From NCBI RefSeq assembly GCF_047675955.1, contig NW_027327412.1, forward strand, positions 1-64,000: a stretch of DNA of 64,000 bases. Reading direction: 5' to 3'. Below the pieces are notes generated by a model. It did no database searches. It was not told the origin of the DNA and worked only from the letters and a program-made list of their open reading frames with translations. The stretch is from Chlorocebus sabaeus (taxonomy: Eukaryota > Chordata > Mammalia > Primates > Cercopithecidae). Shown piece by piece: positions 1 to 13,014 of this stretch (position 1 is its first letter; every line of letters begins with the position of its first letter). The position numbers and the translations under genes were made by a program.

Positions 1-580
1 TTTGAGCCGGTCAAAACATGTTCGAGCCGATCTGGACTGGTTTGAGCCAGTCAAAATAAGTTTGAGCTGGTTTATCACGGTTTTAGGGGGTCTGGGCCGG
101 ACTGGTCCGGTTTCATCCATTTTGAGCCTGTTTGGTCTGGTATGAGCCAGTCAAAACCAGTTTGAGCCGGTCTGTTCTGATTTGAGCTGGTCAAAACCTG
201 ATTGTGCCAGTTTGGCCCGGTTTTAGCCTGTCTGGGCAGGTCTGGTTCGGTTTGAGCCGGTTTGAGCCCGTTTGTGCTGGTCTGGTCTGGTATGATCCGA
301 TTTGAGAACGTCTGGTCCGGTTTGATCCGGTTTTAGCCTGTCTGGGCCGTTCTGATTCGGTTTGATCTGGTCTCATCCGTTCAAAACGGGTTTTAGCCGG
401 TCAAAACCGGTTTGAGCCGGTCTGGTGTGGTTTGAGCAGGTGAAAACCGGTTTGAGCCTCTGAAAACGGGTTTGAGCCGGTTTGGTCTGGTTTGAGCTGC
501 TCTGGTCTAGTTTGAGCCAGTCAAAACCGGTTCGAACTGGTCAAAACCGGTTTGAGTCAGTGCGGTCTGGTTGAAGCCAG

Positions 581-820
581 TCAAAACAGATTCGAGCATG
601 TCTGAGCCGGTCTGGTCCGGTTTCATCCGGTCTAATCAGGTCAAAACCGGTTTGAGCCAGTGAAAACCGGTTTTAGCCGGTCTGGAGGGGTTTGAGTCAG
701 TCAAAACAGATTCGAGCATGTCTGAGCCGGTCTGGTCCCGTTTCATCTGGTCTAATCAGGTCAAAACCGGTTTGAGTCGGTGAAAACCGGTTTTAGCCGG
801 TCTGGAGGTGTTTGAGCCCG
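581..820. repeat. 120-bp tandem duplication inside the decamer satellite
   Basis: Bases 581-700 and 701-820 are two copies of the same twelve-module block. Both begin with TCAAAACAGATTCGAGCATG and then run through the same order of modules, including TCTAATCAGG and a TCTGGAGG-containing module. They differ at only a handful of positions. The exact 120-base spacing shows that the array also grows by duplicating multi-module blocks, not only single decamers. Confidence 0.85.
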
Positions 821-1200
821 TCAAAACCGGTTTGAGCCGGTCTGGCCTGGTTTAAGCAGGTCTGGGCTGGTCTGGACCAGTTTGATCAGGTTTCAGCCGG
901 TCTGGGCCTGTCTGGTCCGGTTTGATACGGTGTGAACCGGACTGGTCTGGTTTGATCCGGTGTCATCCGGTCAAAACCGGTTTGAGCCGTTCTGGTCCGG
1001 TTTGAGCCGGTCTGGTCTGGTTTGAGCCAGTCAAAACCGGTTTGAGCCGGTCTGGTCCGGTTTGTTCCGGTTTCCACTGGTCTGGGCCAGTCGAGTACGG
1101 ATTGATCCGGTTTGAGCCGGTCGAGTCCGGTTTGATCCGATCTCATCCAGTCAAAACCGGTTTTAGCCGGTCTGGTCTGGTTTCAGCCGGTCAAAACCGG

Positions 1201-4200
1201 TTTATGGCCCGGTTTTAGCTGGTCTGAGCCGGTCTGGTCCGGTTTGATCCGGTTTCAGCTGGTCTGGGCTGGTCGAGTCCGGTGTGATCCGGTCAAAACA
1301 GTTTTCAGCCGGTGAAAACCGTTTTGAGCCGGTCTGGTCTGGTTTTAGCCGGTCTGGTGTGGTTTGAGCCGGTCAAAACCAGCTCAGGTCGGTCAAAACC
1401 GGTTTGAGTCGGTCTGGTCTGGTTGGAACCGGTCAAAATCAGTTTGTGGCCCAGTTTTAGGCCGTCCGGGCCGCTGTGTTCTGGTTTGATCCGATTGTAG
1501 CCAGTCTGGGCCGGTCTGATTCGGTTTTATCCGGTCTCATCCGGTCAAAACCGGTTTTAGCCTGTCAAAACCGGTTTCAGCCCGTCTGGTTTGGTTTGAG
1601 CCCGTCAAAACAGGTTTGAGCCGGTTTGGTCTGTTTGAAGCCAGTCAAAATCGATTCGAGCCTGTCTCAGAGAGTCTGGTCCGGTTTTATCTGGTCTAAT
1701 CAGGTCAAAACCGGTTTGAGCCGGTGAAAACCGGTTTTAGCCGCTCTGGAGTGGTTTGAGCTGGGTAAAACCGGTTTGAGCCGGTCAAAACTGGATTGAG
1801 CCAGTCAAAACGGGTTTGAACCGGTCTGGTCTGGTTTGAGCCGGCGAAAACCGGTTTGAGCCCGTCTGGCCCGGCTTTAGCCGGTCTGGGCTGGTCTGGT
1901 CCACTTTGATCCGGTATCAGCTGGTCTGGACCTTTCTGGTCCAGTTTGATGCGGTGTGAGCCGGTCTGGTCTGGTTTGATCCGGTGTCATCTGGTCAAAG
2001 CTGGTTTGAGCCGGTCTGGTCCGTTTTGAGCCAGTCCGGTCTGGCTTGAGCCGGTAAAAAACCATCTCAGGCCAGTCAAAACCGGTTTGAGCCGGTCTGG
2101 TCTAGTTTGAGCCAGTCAAAACCGGTTTGAGGCCTGGTTTTAGCTGGTCTGTCCCGGTCTGGTCCGGTTTGCTCCGGCTTCAGCTCTTCTGGGCCGGTCT
2201 GGTGTGGTTTCATCCGGTTTGAGCCGGTCTGGTCCGTTTTTATCCTGTCTCATCCGGTCAAAACCGGTTTGAGCCGGTCTGGTCTGCTTTGAGCCGGTCA
2301 AAACCGGTTTGATCCAGTCTGGTCTGGTTTGAACCAGTCTGGTCTGGTTTTATCCAGTCAAAACCTGATTGAGCCAGTTTGGCCTGGTTTTAGCCTGTCT
2401 GGGCGGGTCTGGTTCTGTTTGAGATGGTTTGAGCCAGTTTGTGCTCGTCTGGTTTGGTATGATCCGGTTTGGGAAGGTCTGGTTCGGTTTGATCTGGTCT
2501 AATCTGGTCAAAACCGGTTTGAGCCGGTCAGGTCTGGTTTGAGCCGGTCAAAACAGGTTCGAGCCGGTCTGGTCTGGTTTGAGCCGGTCTGGTCTGGTTT
2601 GAGCCGGTCAAAACCAGTTCGAGCCGGTGAAAACCGGTTTGAACCGGTTTGTTCTGGTTGAAGCCAGTCAAAACCGATTTGAGCCTGTCTGAGCCGGTCT
2701 GGTCCAGTTTAGTCCGGTCTAATCAGGTCAAAACCGGTTTGAGCCATTGAAAACTGGTTTTAGCCGGTCTGGAGTGGTTTGAGGTGGTCAAAACCAGTTT
2801 GAGCTGGTGAAAACCGGATTGAGCCAGTCAAAACCGGTTTGAACTGGTCTGGTCTGGTTTGAGCCGGTCAAAACTGGTCTGTGCCGGTCTGGCCCGGTTT
2901 GATCCTCTCAAAACCGCTTTTTCTGGTCAAAACCGGTTTGAGCTGGTCTGGTCTGGTTTGAGCCGGTCTGGTCTGGTTTGAGCTGGTCAAAACCAGCTCA
3001 GGTCAGTCGAAACCGTTTTGAGCCAGTCTGGTCTGGTTTGAACGGGTCAAAACCGGTTTGTGGCCCAGTTTTAGGCGGTCTGGGCCGGTCTGGTCCGGTT
3101 TGATCCGGTTTCAGCCGGTCTGGGCCTGTCTGGTCCTGTTTGATCTGGTGTGAGCCGGCCTTGTCCGGTTTGATCTGTGTCATCCGGTCAAAACTGCTTT
3201 GTGCCGGTCTGGTGTGGTTTGAGCCGGTCAAAACCATCTCAGGCCAGTCAAACCGGTTTGAGCCGGTCTGGTCTGGTTTGAGCCGGTCAAAACCGGTTTG
3301 TGGCCCAGTTTTTGCCGGTTTGGGCCGGTCTGGTCTGGTTTGATCCGGTTTCAGCCGGTCTGGGCCTGTCTGGTCCGGTTTGATCCGGCTTCAGCTGTTC
3401 TGGGCCGGTCTGGTGCCGCTTCATCCGGTTTGAGCCGGTCTGGTCTGATTTTATGCTGTCTCATCCGGCCAAACCCGGTTTGAGACAATCTCTTCTGTTT
3501 TGAGCCGGTCAAAACCGGTTTGAGCCACTGTGGTCTGGTTTGAGCCTGTCTGGTCTGGTTTGAGCCGGTCAAAACCTGATTGATCCGGTTTGGCCCTGTT
3601 TTAGCCTGTCTGGGCCGGTCTGGTTCAGTTTGCACCGGTGTGAGCTGGTTTCTGCTGGTCTGGTCTGGTATGATCCGGTTTGAGAAGGTCTGGTCTGGTT
3701 TGATCCGGTCTAAACCGGTCAAAACCGATTTGAGCCGGTCTGGTCCGGTTTGATCTGGTTTCAGCTGGTCTCGGCTGGTCGAATGCACTTTGATCTGGTC
3801 AAAACCGCTTTGAGCCAGTCAAAACCAGTTTGAGCCGGTCTGGTCTGGTTTGAGCCGGTCTGGTCTGGTTTGAGCCGGTCAAAACCGTTTTGAGCTGGTC
3901 AAAACCGGTTTGAACCGGTCTGGTCTGGTTTGAGCCGTTCTGGTCTGGTTTGAACCCGTCAAAACCGGTTTGTGGCCCAGTTTTAGGCGGTCTGGGCTGG
4001 TCTGTTCCGGTTTGATCCGATGTTAGCCGGTCCGGGCCAGTCTGATTCGGTTTGATCCGGTCTCATCCGGTCAAAAACCGGTTTCAGCCGGTCTGTTGTG
4101 GTTTGAGCAGGTCAAAACCGGTTTGAGCCGGTCTGGTCTGGTTTGAGCCAGTCAAACTGGTTTGTGCGGGTCTGGTCTGGTTTGAGCCGGTCAAAATAGG

Positions 4201-7200
4201 TTTGAGCCAGTTTGCACCAGTTTTAGGTGGTCTGGGCCATTCTGGTCCGGTTTGATACGGTTTTAGGTGGTCTGGGCCCGTCTGGTCCGGTTTGATCCTG
4301 TCTCATATGGTCAAAATCGGATTCAGCCGGTCAAAACCGATTTGAGCCGGTCTGGTGTGGTTTGAACTGGTCAAAACCGGTTTGAGGCGCCTGGTCTGGT
4401 TAGAGCTGGTCAAAAGCGATTTGAGCCGGTCAGGTCTGGTTTGAGCCGGTCAAAATAGGTTTGAACGGGTTTGGCCCAGTTTTAGGCGGTCTGGGCCAGT
4501 CTGGTCCGGTTTGATCCGGTTTTAGCCGGTCTGGACCCGTCTGCTCCGGTTTGATACGGTCTCATCCAGTCAAAATCGGTTTCAGCTGGTCAAAACCTGT
4601 TTGAGCCGGTCTGGTGTGGTTTGAGCCGGTCAAAACCGGTTCGAGCCATTCAAAAGCGGTTTGAGCTGGTCAAAACCAGATTGAACCGGTCTTTTCTGGT
4701 TTGAGCTGGTCAAAACCTGTTTGTGCCATTCTGCTGTGGTTTTATACTGTCTCCTCCGTTCAAAACCGGTTTGTGCCAATCTGGTCTGCTTTGAGCCTGT
4801 CAAAACCAGTTTGAGCGGGTCTGCTCTGGTTTGAGCCGGTCTGGTCTGATTTGAGCCGGTCAAAACCGGCTCACGTCGGTCAAAACCGGTTTGAGCCGGT
4901 CTCGTCTGGTTTGAACCGGTCAAAACCAGTTTGTGGCCCAGTTTTATGCAGTCTGGGCCGGTCTGGTGCGGTTTGATCCGAATTTAGCTGGTCTGGGCCG
5001 GTCTGATTCGATTTGATCCAATCTCATCCGGTCATAACCGGTTTTAGCCGGTCAAAACCGGTTTCATCCGGTCTGGTGTGGTTTGAGGAGGTCAAAACCG
5101 GTTTGAGCCGGTCAAAACCGGTTTGACCTGGTCTGGTCTGGTTTGAGCCAGTCTGGTATGGTTTGAGCCGGTCAAAACTGGGTTTGAGCCGGTTTGATCT
5201 GGTTGAAGACAGTCAAAAGCGATTCGAGCCGGTCCTGAGCCGGTCTGATCCGGTTTAGTACGGTCTAATCAGGTCAAAACCGGTTTGAGCTGGTGAAATC
5301 CGGTTTAGCCGATGAAAACCGGTTTGAGCGGGTCAAAACTGGATTGAGCCAGTGAAAACCAGTTTGAGCCGGTCTGGCCCGGTTTTTAGCCGGTCTTGGC
5401 CGGTCTTTTCCGGTTTGATGCGGCTTGAGCCTGTCTGGTCCGGTTTGATCCGGGTCTCATCCGGTCAAAACCAATTTGAGCCGGTCTGGTCTTGTTTGAG
5501 ACGGTCTGGTCTGGTTTGAGGCGGTCGAAACCTGTTTGAGCTGGTTTGGTCTGGTTTTAGCCGGTCTGGGCCAGGTCTGGTCCAGTTTGATGCGGTTTGG
5601 GCCGGTCTGGTCGGGTTTTGATCCAGTCTCATCTGGTCAAAACCCGCTTCAGCCGGTCTGGTCTCGTTTGGACTGGATAAAATCGGGTTTGAGACGGTTT
5701 GGCCTGGTTATAGCCGGTCTGGGCTGGTCTGGTCCGGTCTGATCCGGTTTCAGCTGGTCTGGGCCGGTCGAGTCCGGTTTGATCTGGTTTGAGCCGGTCT
5801 GGTCCTGTTTGATCCGGTCTCATCCGGTCAAAACCGCTTTCAGCCGGTCTGGTCTGGTTTGAGCCAGTCAAAACCGGTTTGTCGCCTGGTTGTAGCCGGG
5901 CTGAGCCGGTCTGGTCCGGTTTGGTCCGTTTTCAGCTAGTCTGGGCCAGTCGAATCTGGTGTGATCCGGTGGAAAACCGCTTTTGAGCCGGTCAAAACGG
6001 GTTTGAGCCGGTCTGGTGTGGTTTGAGGAGGTCAAAAACCGGTTTGAGCCTGTCTGGTCTGGTTTGAGCCCGTCTGGTCTGGTTTGAGCCAGTCAACATG
6101 GTTCGAGCCAGTTTTGGCCCGGTTTTAGGCGGTCTGGGCCAGTCTGGTACGGTTTGATCAGATTTTAGCCGGTCTGGGCCGGTCTGATCCAGTTTGATCC
6201 AGTCTCATCCGGTCAAAACGGGTTTTGAGCCGGTCAAAACCGGTTTGAGCCGGTCTGGTGTGGTTTGATCTGGTGAAAACCGGTTTGAGCTGGTCAAAAC
6301 CGGATTGAGCCAGTCAAAACCGGTTTGAACCACTCTGGTCTGGATAAAGCCTGTCAAAACCGATTTCGAGCCTGTCTGAGCTGGTCTGGTCCGGTTTGAT
6401 CCGATCTCATCTGGTCAAAACCGCTTTGAGCCGGTCTGGTCTTGCTTGAGCCGGTCTGGTATTGTTTGAGCCGGTCTGGACTGGTTTTGAACCGGTCAAA
6501 ACAAGTTTTTGGCCCAGTTTTTAGGCTCTCTGGGCCGGTCTGCTACGGTTTGATCTGATTTTAGGCCGTCTGGGCCGGTCTGATTCGGTTTGATCCGGTC
6601 TCATTCGGGTCAAAATCGGTTTTAGCCGGTCAAAACAGGTTTCAGCCTGTCTGCTGTGGTTTGAGCAGGTCAAAACCGGTTTGAGCTGGTCTGGTCTGGT
6701 TTGAGCCGGTCAAAACTGGCTCAGGACGGTCAAAACAGGTTTGAGACGGTCTGGTCTGGTTTGAGCCGGTCAAAACCGGTTTGTGGCCCGGTTTTAGCCG
6801 GTGTGGCCCGGTCTGGTCCGGTTTACTCTGGGTTCAGCTCTTCTGGGATGGTCTGGTGTGTGGTTTCATCTGGTTTTAGCCGGTCTGGTCCGGTTTTATC
6901 CAGTCTCATCGAGTCCAAAACCGGTTTTAGCCAGTCTGGTCTTGGTTTGAGCCAGTCAAAATAGGTTTGAGCCGGTTTGGCCCGGTTTTAGGTGGTTTGG
7001 GCCAGTCTGGTCCCATTTGATCCGGTTTGAGCCGGTCTGGTCTGGTTTGAGCCGGTCAAAACCGGTTTTTGCGGGGTCTGGTCTGGTTTGAGCGGGTCAA
7101 GATAGGTTTTGAGCCGGTTTGGCATGGTTTTAGGCGGTCTGGGCCGGTCTGGTCCGGTTTGATCCGGTTTTAGCTGGTCTGGACCCATCTGGTCCGGTTT

Positions 7201-10200
7201 GATACGGTCTCATCCGGTCAAAATCGGTTTCAGCTGGTCAAAACCGGTTTGAGCCGGTCTGGTGTGGTTTGAGCCAGTCAAAACTGGTTCGAGCCGTTCA
7301 AAACCAGTTTGAGCTGGACAAAACCGGATTGAACCGGTCTGGTCTGGTTTGAGCCGGTCAAAACCGGTTTTGAGCCATTCAAAACCGGTTTGAGCTGGTC
7401 TGGTCTGGTTTTATCCAGTCTGGTATGGTTTGAGCCGGTCAAAACCGGCTCAGTTCGGTCAAAAACCGGTTTGAGCCGGTCTCGTCTGCTTTGAACCGGT
7501 CAAAACCGGTTTGTGGCCCAGTGTTATGCGGTCTGGGCCGGTCTGGTCCGGTTTGATCCGATTTTGGCCGGTCTGGGATGGTCTGATTCGGTTTTATCCG
7601 GTCTCATCCGGTCAAAACCGGTTTTAGCCGGTGAAAAACGGTTTCAGCCGGTCTGGTGTCGTTTGAAAAGGTCAAAAGCGGTTTGAGCCGGTCAAAACCG
7701 GTTTGAGCCCCTCTGGTCTCGTTTGAGCGGGTCAAAGCCGATTCGAGCCGGTCAAAACCGGATTGAGCCGGTTTGGTCTGGTTGAAGTCAGTCAAAACCG
7801 ATTCGAGCCTGTCTGAGCCAGTCTGGCCCGGATTGAACCGTTCTAATCAGGTCAAAACCGGTTTGAGCCGGTGAAAACCGGTTTTAGCCGGTCTGGAGTG
7901 GTTTGAGCCGGTCCAAACCGGTTTGAGCCGGTCAAAACCGGATTGAGCCAGTCAAAACTGCTTTGAACCAGTCTGGTCTGGTTTGAGCCGGTCAAAACCG
8001 GTTTGAGCCGGTCTGGCCCGGTTTTAGCCCATCTGGGCCGGTCTGGTCCTGTTTGATCCGGTTTCATCAGGTCTGGGCCTGTCTGGTCCGCTTTGATCCG
8101 GTGTGAGCCAGTCTGGGCCTTTTTGATCCGGTGTCATCGGGTCTGGGCCTGTCTGGCCCGCTTTGATCCGGTGTGAGCCGGTCTGGTCCGGTTTGAGCCG
8201 GTCTGGTCTGGTTTGAGCCGGTCAAAACCAGCTCCGGCTGGTGAAAACCGATTTGAGCCGGTCTGGTCCGGTTTGAGCCGGTCAAAACCGGTTTGTGGCC
8301 CGGTTTTAGCCGGTCTGGACGGTCTGGTCCGGTTTGCTCCGGTTTGCTCTGGCTTCAGCTGTTCTGGGTCATTCTGGTGCGGTTTCATACAGTTTCAGCC
8401 GGTCTGGTTCGGTTTTATCCTGTCTCATCCGGTCAAAACCGGTTTTTGCCAGTCTGGTCTGGTTTGAGCCGGTCAAAACCAGTTTCAGCCGGTCTGGTCT
8501 GGTTTGAGCCGTTCTGGTCTGGTTTGAGCCAATCAAAACCGGCTAAGGTCGGTCAAAACCAGTTTGAGCTGATCTGGTCCAGTTTGAACCGGTCAAAACC
8601 GGCTTGTGGCCCAGTTTTAGGCGATCTGGGCCGGTCTGTTCCAATGTGATCCGATTTTAGCCCGTCAGGGCGGGTCTGATTCAGTTTGATCTGGTCTCAT
8701 CCGGTCAAAACCGGTATTAGCCGGTCAAAACCGGTTTCAGCCAGTCTGGTGTGGTTTGAGCAGGTCAAAACCGGTTTGAGCCAGTCTGGTCCGGTTTGAG
8801 GCGGTCTGGTCTGGTTTGAACCGGCCAAACCCGGCTCAGGCTGGTCAAAACTGGTTTGAGCCGGTCTGGGCCGGTCTGGTCTGGTTTGCACCGGCTTCAG
8901 CTCTTCTGGTCCGGTCTGGTGCGGTTTCATCCGGTTTGTGCCGGTCTGGTCCGGTTTTATTCTGTCTCATCCGGTCAAAACCGGTTTGAGCCGGACTGGT
9001 CTGGTTTGAGCCGATCAAAACCGGTTTGATACAGTCTGCTCTGGTTTGAGCCGGTCTGGTCTCGTTTGAGCCGGTCAAAACCTGAATGAGCCGGTTTGGC
9101 CCGGTTTTAGCCTGTCTGGGCCGGTCTGGTTCGGTTTGAGCTGGTTTGAGCTGATTTGTGCCGGTCTGGTCCGGTATGATCCGGTTTGAGAAGGTCTGGT
9201 CCGGTTTCATCTGGTCTAATCCTGTCAAAACCGGTTTGAGCTGGTCAGGTCTGCTTTGTGCCGGTCAAAACAGGTTAGAGCTGGTCTGGTCTGGTTTGAG
9301 CCTGTCAAAAGAGGTTTGAGCCGGTTTGGCCCGTTTTTAGGCGGTCTGGGCCGCTGTGGTCCTGTTTGATCCAGTTTGAGCCGGCCTGGTCTCGTTTTAG
9401 CCGGTCAAAACCAGTTTGAGACGGTCTGGTCTGGTTTGAGCCAGTCAAAATAGGTTTGAGCGGGTTTGGCCTGGTTTTAGGCGGTCAGGGCCAGTCTGGT
9501 CTGGAATGATCCTGTTTTAGCCGGTCTGGGCCCGTTTGGTGCGGTTTGATCCGGTCTCATCCGGTCAAAATCGGTTTCAGCTGGTCAAAACCGGTTTGAG
9601 CCGATCTCGTGTGATTTGAGCCGGTCAAAACCGGTTTGTGGCAGTCAAAACTGGTTCGAGCCGTTCAAAATCGGTTTGAGACGGTCAAAATCGGATTGAA
9701 CCGGTCTGGACTGGTTTGAGCCGGTCAAAAGCGGTTCGAGCCGGTCAAAACCGGTTTGAGCCGGTTTTGTCTGGTTGAAGCCAGTCTAAACCTATTCGAG
9801 CCTGTCTGAGCCTGTCTGGTCCGGTTTGATCCGTTTTAATCACGTCAAAACCGGTTTGAGCCGGTGAAAACCGGTTTTAGCCAGTCTGGAGTGGTTTGAG
9901 CCAGTCAAAACCGGTTTGAGCCCATCAAAACCGGATTGAGCCAGTCAAAACCGGTTTGAACCGGTCTGGTCTGGTTTGAGCCGGTCAAAACCGTTTTGAG
10001 CTGGTCTGGCCCGGTTTTAGCCGGTCTGGGCCGGTCTGGCCCTGTTTGATCCAGTTTCAGCCTTTCTGGGCCTGTCTGGTCTGGTTTGATCCGGTGTGAG
10101 CCGGTCTGGTCCTGTTTGATTCGGTGTCATCCATTCAAAACCGGTTTGAGGCGGTCTGGTCCGGTTTGAGCCGGTCTGGTCTGGTATGAGCCGGTCAAAA

Positions 10201-12997
10201 CCAGCTCAGGCTGGTCAAAACCGGTTTGTGCCGGTCTGGTCTGGTTTGAGCCGCTCAAAACCGGTTTGTGGCCCACTTTTAGCCGATCTGGCCCCATGTG
10301 GTCCGGTTTGCTCGGGCTTCAACTGTTCTGGGCCGGTCTGCTGCGGTTTCATCCGGTTTGAGCCGGTCTGGTCTGGTTTTATCCTGTTTCATCCGGTCAC
10401 AACCGGTTTGAGCCAGTCTCTTCTAGTTTCAGCCGGTCAAAACCGGTTTGAGGCAGTGTGGTCTGGTTTGAGCCGGTCTGGTCTGGTTTGAGCCAGTCAA
10501 AATCTGATTGAGCCGGATTGACCCGGTTTTAGCCTGTCTGGGCCAGTCTGGTTCGGTTTGAGCCAGTTTGAGCTGGTTTGTGCCGGTCTGGTCCGGTATG
10601 ATCCGGTTTGAGAAGGTCTGGTACGGTTTGATCCAGTCTAATCCGATCAAAACTGGTGTGAGCCAGTCAGGTCTGGTTTGAGCCAGTCAAAACAGGTTCA
10701 AGTCGGTCTGGTCTAGTTTGAGCTGGACAAAATAGGTTTGAGCCGGTTTGGCCCGGTGTTAGGCGGTCTGGGCCGGTCTGGTCTGGTTTGATCCGGTTTG
10801 AGCCGGTCTGGTCTGGTTTGAGCCGGTCAAAACCAGTTTGAGCCGTTCTGGTCTGGTTTGAGAAGGTCAAAATAGGTTTGAGCTGCTTTGGCCCGGTTTT
10901 AGGCGGTCTGGGCCGTTCTGGTCCGGTTTGATCCGGTTTTAGCCGGTCTAGGCCCGTCTTGTCCGGTTTGATCCAGTCTCATATGGTCAAAATCGGTTTC
11001 AGCCGGTCAAAACCGGTTTGAGCCGGTCTGGTGTGGTTTGATCCGTTCAAAACCGGTTAGATCCGGTCAAAATCGCTTCGAGCTGTTCAAAACCGGTTTG
11101 ACCCGGTCAAAACCGGATTGAACCGGTCTGGTCTGGTTTGAGCCAGTCAAAACCGGTTTGAGCCGATCTGGTCTGGTTTCAAACGGTCTGGTCGGGTTTG
11201 AGTCGCTCAAAACCGGCTTAGGTCGGTCAAAACCGGTTTGAGCTGGTCTGGTCTGGTTAGAACCTGTTCAAAACCTGTTTGTGGCCCAGTTTTAGGCGGT
11301 CTGGGTCGGTCTGGTCCGGTGTCATCCGATTTTCGCCGGTCTGGGCCGGTCTGATTTGGTTTGATCCGGTCTCATCCGGTCAAAACCGGTTTTAGCGTGT
11401 CAAAACCGATTTCTGCCGGTCTGGTGTGGTTTGGTCAGGTCAAAACTGGTTTGAGCCCGTCAGGTCGGGTTTGAGACGGTCAGGTCTGTTTTGAGCCGGT
11501 CAAAATAGGATTGAGCCAGTTTGGCACGGTTTTAGACGGTCTGGGCCGGTTTGAGCCGGTCTGCTCTGGTTTGAGCCGGTCAAAACCGGTTTGTGGCCCA
11601 GTTTTAGCTGCTCTGGGCCAGTCTGGTCCGGTTGCATCCAGTTTCAGCTGGTCTGGGCCGGTCGAGTCTGGTTTGATCTGGTCCAAACCACTTCTAGCCG
11701 GTCAAAACCGCATTGAGCCGGTCTGGTCTGGTTTGAGCCGGTCTGGTCTGGTTTGAGCTGATCAAAACCGGCTAGGTCAGTCAAAACCGGTTTGGGCCAG
11801 TCTGGTCTGGTTTGAACTGGTCAAAACCGGTTTGTGGCCCAGTTTTAGGCAGTCTGGGCCGGGCTGGTCCGTTTTGATCCGATTTTAGCCGGTCTGGGCT
11901 GGTCTGATTTGGTTTGATCCGGTCTCATCCGGTCAAAACCGGTCTCATCTGGTGAAAACCAGTTTCAGCCAGTCGGGTGTGGTTTGAGCAGGTCAAAACC
12001 GGTTTGAGCTGGTCTGGTCTGGTATGAGCCGGTCTGGTCTGGTTTAAGATGGTGAAAACCGATTCGAGCCTCTCTGAGCTGGTCTGGTCCGGTTTGATCC
12101 GGTCTAATCAGGTCAAAACCGTTTTGAGCTGGTGAAAACCGGTTTTAGCCGGTCTGGAGTGGTTTGAGCCGGTCAAAACCGGAATGAGCCAGTCAAAACC
12201 GGTTTGAACTGGTCTGGTCTGGTTTGAGCCACTCTGGCCCGGTTTGAGCCGGTCTGGCCCGGTTTTAGCCGGTCCAGGCCGGTCTCTTCCTGTTTGATCC
12301 AGTTTCAGCCGGTCTGGGCCTGTCTGGTCCATTTTGATCCGGTGTGAGACGGTGTGCTCCGGTTTGAGGCGGGTGTCATCCGGTCAAAACCGGTTTGAGC
12401 CGGTCTGGTCCGGTTTGAGCCAGTCTGGACTGGTTTGAGCCGGTCAAAATTTGTTCAGGCTGGTGAAAACAGGTTTGTGGCCCAGTTTCAGCCGGTCTCG
12501 GCCGGTCTGCTCCGGTTTTTTCTGGTTTCAGCTGGTCTGGGCCAGTCGAGTCTGGTTTGATCTGGTCAAAACCGCTTTGAGCCGGTCAAAACCGGTTTGA
12601 GTCCGTCTGGTCTGGTTTGAGTCGGTCAAAACCGGCTCAGTTCGGTCAAAACCAGTATGAGCCTGTCTGGTCTGCATTGAACCTGTCAAAACCGGTTTGT
12701 GGCCCAGTTTAAGGCGGTCTGGGCCAGTCTAGTCTGGTTTGATCTTATTTTAGCCGTTCTGGGCAGGTCTGATTCGGTTTATCCGGTCTCATCCGGTCAA
12801 AACCGGTTTTAGCTGGTGAAAACCGACACGAGCCATTCAAAACCGGATTGAGCCGTTCAAAACCGGATTGAACCTGTCTGGTCTGGTTTGAGCCGGTAAA
12901 AACCGCTATGAGCCGGTCAAAACCTGTTTGAGATGGTCTGATCTGGTTTTAGACTTCTGGTCTGTTTTGAGCTGGTCAAAACTGGTTTGTGGCCTAG
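1201..12997. repeat. Dispersed twelve-base marker module TTTGTGGCCCAG
   Basis: A module two bases longer than the norm recurs through the array. Starts are near 1201, 1443, 3057, 3297, 3969, 4930, 6506, 6780, 7510, 8292, 8603, 10265, 11278, 11590, 11831, 12474, 12696 and 12986. Many copies are followed by the same module order (TTTTAGGCGG, TCTGGGCCGG, TCTGGTCCGG, then TTTGATCCGA or TTTGATCCGG). Several intervals are close to 240 bases (1201-1443, 3057-3297, 11590-11831), but the overall spacing is irregular. The array therefore looks like a shuffled mosaic of larger cassettes rather than one clean higher-order repeat. Confidence 0.75.
1650..12235. repeat. Second recurring cassette in the decamer array
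   Basis: A block of roughly 180 bases, starting near GAGCCTGTCTGAG and continuing through TCTAATCAGG, GTGAAAACCGG and TCTGGAGTGG modules, is visible near 1656, 2681, 7805, 9798 and 12065. Weaker or partial copies lie near 5226 and 6368. Intervals are about 1.0, 2.5, 1.1, 1.4, 2.0 and 2.3 kb, so the cassette is dispersed within the array and not arranged at a fixed period. Confidence 0.65.
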
Positions 12998-13014
12998 ATT
13001 TAGGCAGTCTGGGC

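Noticed and set aside
191..12332. Many open reading frames, mostly minus strand, in the first 12 kb, with repeated T-G-S-N-Q-T-R-P-A-Q-like peptides
   Set aside because: They follow the ten-base repeat (a 30-base, ten-residue period), have no conserved start context, and vary freely in frame and length. They are a by-product of the satellite lacking stops in some frames.
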